This document shows, piece after piece, positions 51,689 to 55,397 of a DNA stretch of 55,397 bases. Each line of letters opens with the position of its first letter. The first letter of the stretch is position 1. Source of the DNA: an uncultured Spirochaetota bacterium (GTDB lineage: Bacteria; Spirochaetota; Spirochaetia; Treponematales; Treponemataceae); assembly GCA_944389415.1 (NCBI GenBank), contig CALXMF010000014.1, positions 1 through 55,397 of the forward strand. Reading direction: 5' to 3'. The position numbers and the translations under genes were made by a program. A model generated the notes under the pieces. The model made no database searches. It was not told the origin of the DNA and saw nothing but the letters and a program-made list of their open reading frames with translations.

Positions 51689-51706
51689 TCAGAAATATAT
51701 TTCTGA
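51689..51706. promoter_or_regulatory. Perfect 18-bp palindrome, likely TetR operator
   Basis: TCAGAAATATATTTCTGA is its own reverse complement. It lies 27 bases upstream of the oleate hydratase start and just downstream of its -10 box, at about +2 to +19, where a bound repressor would block transcription. Confidence 0.65.
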
Positions 51707-51713
51707 TAGATGA

Positions 51714-51742
51714 AATATATGTTGTGGTAGGAAGACGGGCAA
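51714..51742 (-). promoter_or_regulatory. Sigma-70 type promoter of oleate hydratase gene
   Basis: On the minus strand, TTGCCC (51737-51742), 17 bases, TATATT (51714-51719). Confidence 0.6.
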
Positions 51743-51759
51743 TAAACAATTTCTATATC

Positions 51760-51780
51760 AATGATAAATTTCTTATCATT
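51760..51780 (-). terminator. Hairpin at the 3' end of the TetR gene
   Basis: AATGATAA (51760-51767) pairs with TTATCATT (51773-51780) around five bases and overlaps the stop codon of the TetR gene. It is A/T-rich with no following T-run, so it is either a weak terminator or a regulatory site. Confidence 0.35.
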
Positions 51781-52357
51781 ATTCTGATTTTGATGTATTG
51801 ATATCTGTTCGGAAGGTTTCAAGAGCACGGACAATATTACCATGCATGATTGCAGCAGTCTTTTTTATAATTTCTTCTGGAGCCGTTTCCATATTTTCAT
51901 TTATCCATTCAAGCAGCAGACCAACAAACGCATATTTATAAAAGTTTGCGATAAAGTGTTTATCTGCCTGTGATAACTGAATATTCGTTGATTTTTCTTC
52001 TATCACATCAATGAGGAGCCTATAGGTAAACTGATAAAGATAGTTCTCTACATAGTCACGCCTGATACTTTGACAAATATTGAGAACAAATAGTTTGTTT
52101 CCTTTTAAAAATTCAAAAATTTTCAAGAAGCCATCTGTCCATGTTTCGTATGTTTTTTTACCGGCCAACAGTTTTTTTGTGTCTTCTTCCCAAGACCATT
52201 CAACTAGGTCGTAAATATCTTTAAAATGGTAATAAAAAGTCATTCGGTTAATGCCGCAGTCTTCAGTAATATCTGTTATGGTAATTTTATTCAGCGATTT
52301 TGTTCGCAAAAGCTTTTTGAGAGATGTTTCCATAGCCCGTTTTGTTATTTGAGACAT
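51779..52357 (-). CDS. TetR/AcrR-family regulator, likely of oleate hydratase
   Basis: The 192-residue product has a TetR helix-turn-helix at about 5-55 (ITKRAMETSLKKLLRTKSLNKITITDITEDCGINRMTFYYHFKD) and a helical C-terminal domain of the DhaS-like type. The start at 52357 is chosen because AAGGA lies six bases before it; the open frame goes further without support. It lies just upstream of the oleate hydratase gene in the same direction. Similar regulators are found next to this gene in other bacteria and sense fatty acids; here the pairing is inferred from position and the palindrome at 51689. Confidence 0.92.
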   Translation of the reverse strand: MSQITKRAMETSLKKLLRTKSLNKITITDITEDCGINRMTFYYHFKDIYDLVEWSWEEDTKKLLAGKKTYETWTDGFLKIFEFLKGNKLFVLNICQSIRRDYVENYLYQFTYRLLIDVIEEKSTNIQLSQADKHFIANFYKYAFVGLLLEWINENMETAPEEIIKKTAAIMHGNIVRALETFRTDINTSKSE

Positions 52358-52537
52358 ATGTTTTCCTTTTTTACAGCTTATTGTAAAATATATGACTATT
52401 TTTCTGTTATGTCCATTCATTTCAGATTAGTATGTGTATTTTACTGTATACTGTGAATACTATGAAAACAGATCGTGAATAATGTCAACAATGGAGAAGA
52501 CTGATTGACATTTTTGTTGTCTTATGCTAACTTATAT
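52358..52537. other. Gene-free region between TetR gene and small RNA
   Basis: This is part of a 394-base stretch without a protein gene (52358-52751). It should hold the TetR promoter. A short inverted repeat GTAT/ATAC with a seven-base centre sits near 52446-52460. TTGACA boxes occur on both strands (minus near 52480-52485; plus at 52505-52510). Nothing codes for protein. Confidence 0.4.
52505..52533 (+). promoter_or_regulatory. Possible promoter of the small RNA
   Basis: TTGACA (52505-52510), 17 bases, TAACTT (52528-52533). The -10 box matches the consensus only in part. The RNA would start near 52540. Confidence 0.5.
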
Positions 52538-52657
52538 GCAAAGGTTAGTTATTGCGAACCTTTGCATATAGCATTGCTTCCGTAGCCTGTGGAACAGAAA
52601 CTCAAAGGCACCCACGTTTCCGGCGGGTATGAATACGTTGTATTCATACCCGTTTTT
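52538..52657 (+). ncRNA. Likely structured small RNA, about 120 nt, family unknown
   Basis: It begins with a strong hairpin (left arm 52533-52546, right arm 52557-52570, 14 perfect pairs if fully transcribed) and ends in an intrinsic terminator (52624-52657). In between, GCCT (52585-52588) can pair with AGGC (52606-52609), and GTGG (52589-52592) with CCAC (52612-52615), which crosses it to form an H-type pseudoknot. No protein frame fits. The next downstream genes point the other way, so it is a free-standing RNA rather than a leader. I do not recognise it as 6S, SRP, tmRNA or RNase P RNA. Confidence 0.55.
52624..52657 (+). terminator. Strong intrinsic terminator of the small RNA
   Basis: CGGGTATGAATAC (52624-52636) pairs perfectly with GTATTCATACCCG (52640-52652) around GTT, followed by TTTTTA. 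Both stem and T-run are clear in the plus direction only. Confidence 0.85.
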
Positions 52658-52751
52658 ACTAAAACTCTAGCGATTTTGAAGCATCTTCCTAATTGCATTG
52701 AGTATGCATTTTTGTAAATCAGAAGAATCCTTCTTAATTATGATCGAAAAG

Positions 52752-53357
52752 CTATTTTTTTTCGATTTGCATTTCAGCCATTTGTTCCTGTGTCAGTCCA
52801 TTTTGCTTGCCGAGTTTAAGCCAGTATTTAGTAGAGGCTTTAATAAACAAATTCTGTGAGATCGGCATAGTAAGATACTGTGTGGTATTTTTCCGCTGTT
52901 TAATATGTTTTACCAGTTTTTTTATACCATGTCGTGCGATAAAGGCGAATGGGGTAGACATTATTGCCTCTCCACTTCCGATACAAAGTCGGCATCCGAC
53001 ATTAAAACCTTCTTGTCTACAAAAAGTGTCCATGACACGGAGGGCGATATCATTCTGATGAGGTTCAAAGAAGCCACAGTTTATCAGAATATGTACGTGC
53101 TGCCCATGTGCAGCGGCCGATTGTTTAACAGTTTTTAGTAATTTCATCAATGGCACAGGTATACTGTCAACATACAGAGGAAATACAAACAGAATATCTG
53201 TGCTTTTTTTTACAGCTTCCCATATTACTGCCGGCTCATCCGTTTTTGCTGTATATATGGAACAGGAGGTTTTATATGCTTTGATAAAAGCTTCTATATA
53301 TTTTTTTGAATTTGATCTTGCTGGCCGTGGACTTCCATTTATAATAACTAATTCCAT
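52752..53357 (-). CDS. Flavodoxin-like NAD(P)H-dependent oxidoreductase
   Basis: The 201-residue product begins with the strand-loop of flavodoxin-fold reductases (LVIINGSPRPARSNS), where the GSPR segment binds FMN phosphate. Later segments (FVFPLYVDSIPVPLMKLLK, LINCGFFEPHQ) match the NADPH-dependent FMN reductase family. The C-terminal 40 residues are basic. The 3' partner gene (53348-53857) overlaps by ten bases, and the two are probably co-transcribed from the upstream side. Together they may move electrons between flavin and a partner. The substrate is unknown. Confidence 0.85.
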   Translation of the reverse strand: MELVIINGSPRPARSNSKKYIEAFIKAYKTSCSIYTAKTDEPAVIWEAVKKSTDILFVFPLYVDSIPVPLMKLLKTVKQSAAAHGQHVHILINCGFFEPHQNDIALRVMDTFCRQEGFNVGCRLCIGSGEAIMSTPFAFIARHGIKKLVKHIKQRKNTTQYLTMPISQNLFIKASTKYWLKLGKQNGLTQEQMAEMQIEKK

Positions 53358-53857
53358 CTTTTTTGGATCTCCTCTGCCACGATTGTATCAATTTGTTCTT
53401 CTGAACAAAAAATGATATCATATGCTGTAAACTGCATATTATGCGAATTCCTGGCAACAAGCGCACGAAATGTATCGTGTTCCTCTGAGTCAGTACTACC
53501 ATATGCGATAATAAGCGCTTTTTTAGGTAATACGGTACGTTGAACATGATGTGTTTCATTATGGTGAATTCTGATGAATGCCTGTTGTACAGGTATTGTT
53601 CGTTCATGAATGGTTTTCATAGGAATATCATAAGAACCATATACAATGCGGGTAACATATATAACAGAGTCTGCCTGAGCAATAAGTGGGTATACTGAGA
53701 TTGCATCATCGCGGATAACACATTTACCTGGTGTTTTAATCCAGCAACCAAAACAACCCATACATGATGATATCTTCATCTGTGATAAATCGATACATGT
53801 ATATACATCTGTAGTACGTATCTCATGAAGTGTTTTATCAGTTAGTAGTAAATTCAT
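53348..53857 (-). CDS. Flavodoxin-fold protein with CxxCxxC motif
   Basis: The 169-residue product resembles iron-sulphur flavoprotein relatives: the CMGCFGCWIKTPGKCVIRDD segment with three closely spaced cysteines and the ADSVIYVTRIVYGSYDIPMK segment are typical. The first strand with its GSPR-type FMN loop is not present; the N-terminus starts near that point with NLLLTDKTLHEI instead, so cofactor binding might be changed. Start 53857 is used, with GGAG about 12 bases upstream. A TTG six codons earlier has an SD too close to it. It overlaps the next reductase gene by ten bases. Confidence 0.8.
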   Translation of the reverse strand: MNLLLTDKTLHEIRTTDVYTCIDLSQMKISSCMGCFGCWIKTPGKCVIRDDAISVYPLIAQADSVIYVTRIVYGSYDIPMKTIHERTIPVQQAFIRIHHNETHHVQRTVLPKKALIIAYGSTDSEEHDTFRALVARNSHNMQFTAYDIIFCSEEQIDTIVAEEIQKRWN

Positions 53858-53884
53858 ATTGTAATATAACTCCAAACCTCATCT

Positions 53885-55240
53885 TTAAGATACAGCAGAA
53901 ATTGTTCGTCGCGGTATTTTACCACATTCCTGATAGTATTTTTTCTTGTTTGCATACATCAGAGCGTCAGTGTCTTTTAAATGTTCGTTTATATCCGTGA
54001 TTTGTTTAAACCAAAGATGCCCAATTGCAATAGATTGTGGATTCTTCCAAGTGGCAATATTCGTCAGAGACTGTATTTTTTCATCAAATACTTTTTGAGG
54101 GATGTCAGTGCAGATAATGACAAACTCATCTCCTCCAATGCGATACAAATTTTCACGTCGGAATACTTGTGACAGTCGTTGTGCAATGGTTCTAAGTGCC
54201 TCATTGCCTTTTTCATGTCCGAAGGTATCATTGATTTCTTTAAGGCCGTTCATATCGACATAGGCGATTCCAACTTCTTTCGTATGATTTTTCTGGATAA
54301 TTTTAAGATCACAGGTGAATTTATTACTGTTCTGTAAACCTGTTAACATATCCTTAAAGCTCATATCTTTGAGTTCTTTTTCAATCATATTCTTTGTAAG
54401 AATGGACACGAGAAAAAAGGAGAGCGCACGATACAGAACATCTATTGATTGTGGCGAAAAACCAATCGATGGATTATCAACCCCAATATATCCCATCAAC
54501 TCTCCCTGTTCTGTCATCAAAGGTACGACTACAAGACTTCTAATACCCTGTCGTGCAAGTACTTCATATTCTTCAACTGCAAGATGTTTTATGTTTTCTA
54601 TATCTTCGATATAGACATATTCATTTCTCATGAAAAAAGGGATCCATCTGTTGATAGCGGTCAGAGGTACTTGCTGGAGATTATCAATTTCTGCTGTAAT
54701 TCCTGGCGCGCACCATTCGTATGTATTAGATGTGTATTTATTCACTATATCAATATCAAAAATATATGTTCGTTCCGCTTGCAGGAAATTACCCAGTGCT
54801 GCTAGCAAATCATCAATATTTTCCTGCAGGCTTTTTGAACGATGCAATAGTCTCAGGCTTTCACGTATAAATTGCTCCATCTGAGATGCTTTTTCAATTT
54901 CTGCCTGTTTATTTTGAATATCTGTAATATCCAGCGCTATTTCCATGCGAACAAGTTTATCACCGTTCCAATTGATTAGTTTATCTTTAAGTAAATAATA
55001 TCTATTTGCTACTGGATTAAAAATTTCCCATTCGCAGACATGATTTGCAGATAATTTAGAGTTGGTACAGAATGGACATGGTTCAGTTTTATGTTGAAGT
55101 ACTTCATAACATTTTTTACCTTTGTAGTCGCTATCGATACTGAAAAACTTTCTTCCTGCAGTATTAAGAAACAGTAATTCATATGTTTCAGTATCTGCAA
55201 TATAAACTGTTTCTGACAGTTCATTGAGTATCTCTGTCAT
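53885..55240 (-). CDS. Diguanylate cyclase with PAS-GAF-GGDEF layout
   Basis: The 451-residue product is a soluble sensor: a PAS domain at about 5-110 with C44, C55 and C58 (KKCYEVL and PCPFC), a GAF domain at about 130-275, and a GGDEF domain at about 290-440. GGDEF is intact at 369-373, and DMLTGLQN marks the domain start, so it should make c-di-GMP. The position of the inhibitory I-site does not show RxxD. Its PAS-GAF part is clearly related to that of the EAL protein at 32670-36020. SD is GAGG. It probably forms an operon with the two flavodoxin-like genes. Confidence 0.94.
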   Translation of the reverse strand: MTEILNELSETVYIADTETYELLFLNTAGRKFFSIDSDYKGKKCYEVLQHKTEPCPFCTNSKLSANHVCEWEIFNPVANRYYLLKDKLINWNGDKLVRMEIALDITDIQNKQAEIEKASQMEQFIRESLRLLHRSKSLQENIDDLLAALGNFLQAERTYIFDIDIVNKYTSNTYEWCAPGITAEIDNLQQVPLTAINRWIPFFMRNEYVYIEDIENIKHLAVEEYEVLARQGIRSLVVVPLMTEQGELMGYIGVDNPSIGFSPQSIDVLYRALSFFLVSILTKNMIEKELKDMSFKDMLTGLQNSNKFTCDLKIIQKNHTKEVGIAYVDMNGLKEINDTFGHEKGNEALRTIAQRLSQVFRRENLYRIGGDEFVIICTDIPQKVFDEKIQSLTNIATWKNPQSIAIGHLWFKQITDINEHLKDTDALMYANKKKYYQECGKIPRRTISAVS

Positions 55241-55397
55241 GAGGACCTCTGAGCATTGATAAATTAAGCCTATATTATAGTGTATCGGTTAATATTAATG
55301 ATAATATAATAAAAAGTAAGAAGATAGTGTACAATAAAGTTCGCAATTTGGGGTAGAAAAAAGCCATTGAAAATTCCAAAATGTTAGTTACCACAAC

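Noticed and set aside
52538-52657. The small RNA might be 6S RNA or SRP RNA
   Set aside because: 6S needs one long bulged hairpin of about 180 nt, and SRP RNA needs its GGAA-tetraloop arm with matching stem; this RNA has separate hairpins and a pseudoknot-like centre instead.
1-55397. Mobile element, prophage or plasmid origin in the window
   Set aside because: No transposase, integrase, phage structural gene, flanking direct repeats or replication gene was found; the GTPase island has no visible boundaries of that type.

Overview
The window looks like a chromosomal segment of a Treponema-type spirochaete. The evidence is a FlgF-FlgG-FlgJ rod operon behind a sigma-28-like promoter, two large Cache-type chemoreceptors, a glycan gene cluster whose order I recall being kept in T. 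pallidum, many GTG and TTG starts beside strong Shine-Dalgarno (SD) sites, and moderate-to-low GC. The species is not determined. I see no rRNA, tRNA, insertion sequence, integrase or CRISPR array.

Layout. (1) 1-638: start of a polysaccharide flippase. (2) 1181-5277: yebC-ruvC-ruvA-ruvB-queA. (3) 5287-11949, minus strand: a glycan operon read as NusG paralogue, sugar nucleotide dehydratase, DegT aminotransferase, then three subunits resembling xanthine dehydrogenase. (4) 12125-14191: two exported proteins, one ending in a SPOR domain, followed by glgC. (5) 15817-17989: flagellar rod genes. (6) 18277-22565: chemoreceptor, a fusion of a degenerate oxygen-sensor-like fold with adenylate cyclase, and rubrerythrin. 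(7) 23004-27235: a YtpQ-like protein, then dtd-cobQ-cobO-cbiC-ybaK. (8) 27417-36020: XRE regulator, OmpA-like protein, MATE transporter, chemoreceptor, and a 1116-residue EAL protein. (9) 36498-41729: an accessory island with three related GTPases, a zinc ribbon and two helix-turn-helix regulators. (10) 41726-49890: LacI-controlled sugar locus (small lipoprotein, binding protein, two permeases, GH31, Gfo/Idh/MocA oxidoreductase). (11) 49887-55240: oleate hydratase with a TetR regulator, a likely small RNA, two flavodoxin-like proteins and a PAS-GAF-GGDEF diguanylate cyclase.

Most interesting signals. The island at 36906-41729 encodes three membrane-linked GTPases plus a small zinc ribbon, transcribed away from an XRE regulator through overlapping -35 boxes; this looks like an undescribed defence or membrane-remodelling module. 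Two intergenic arrays, at 664-839 and 22602-22777, share a degenerate 22-bp (two helical turns) A/T-rich repeat, about eight units each, in the same orientation. A xanthine-dehydrogenase-like complex keeps all iron-sulphur ligands but has lost the molybdenum-site motifs. A flavodiiron/ODP-like domain that has lost most metal ligands is fused to an apparently intact adenylate cyclase. A likely terminated RNA of about 120 nt with a possible pseudoknot lies at 52538-52657.

Several starts differ from the longest open frame because an SD site decides them; each case is noted. Functions rest on motif recognition by eye. Nothing was searched or computed against a database.
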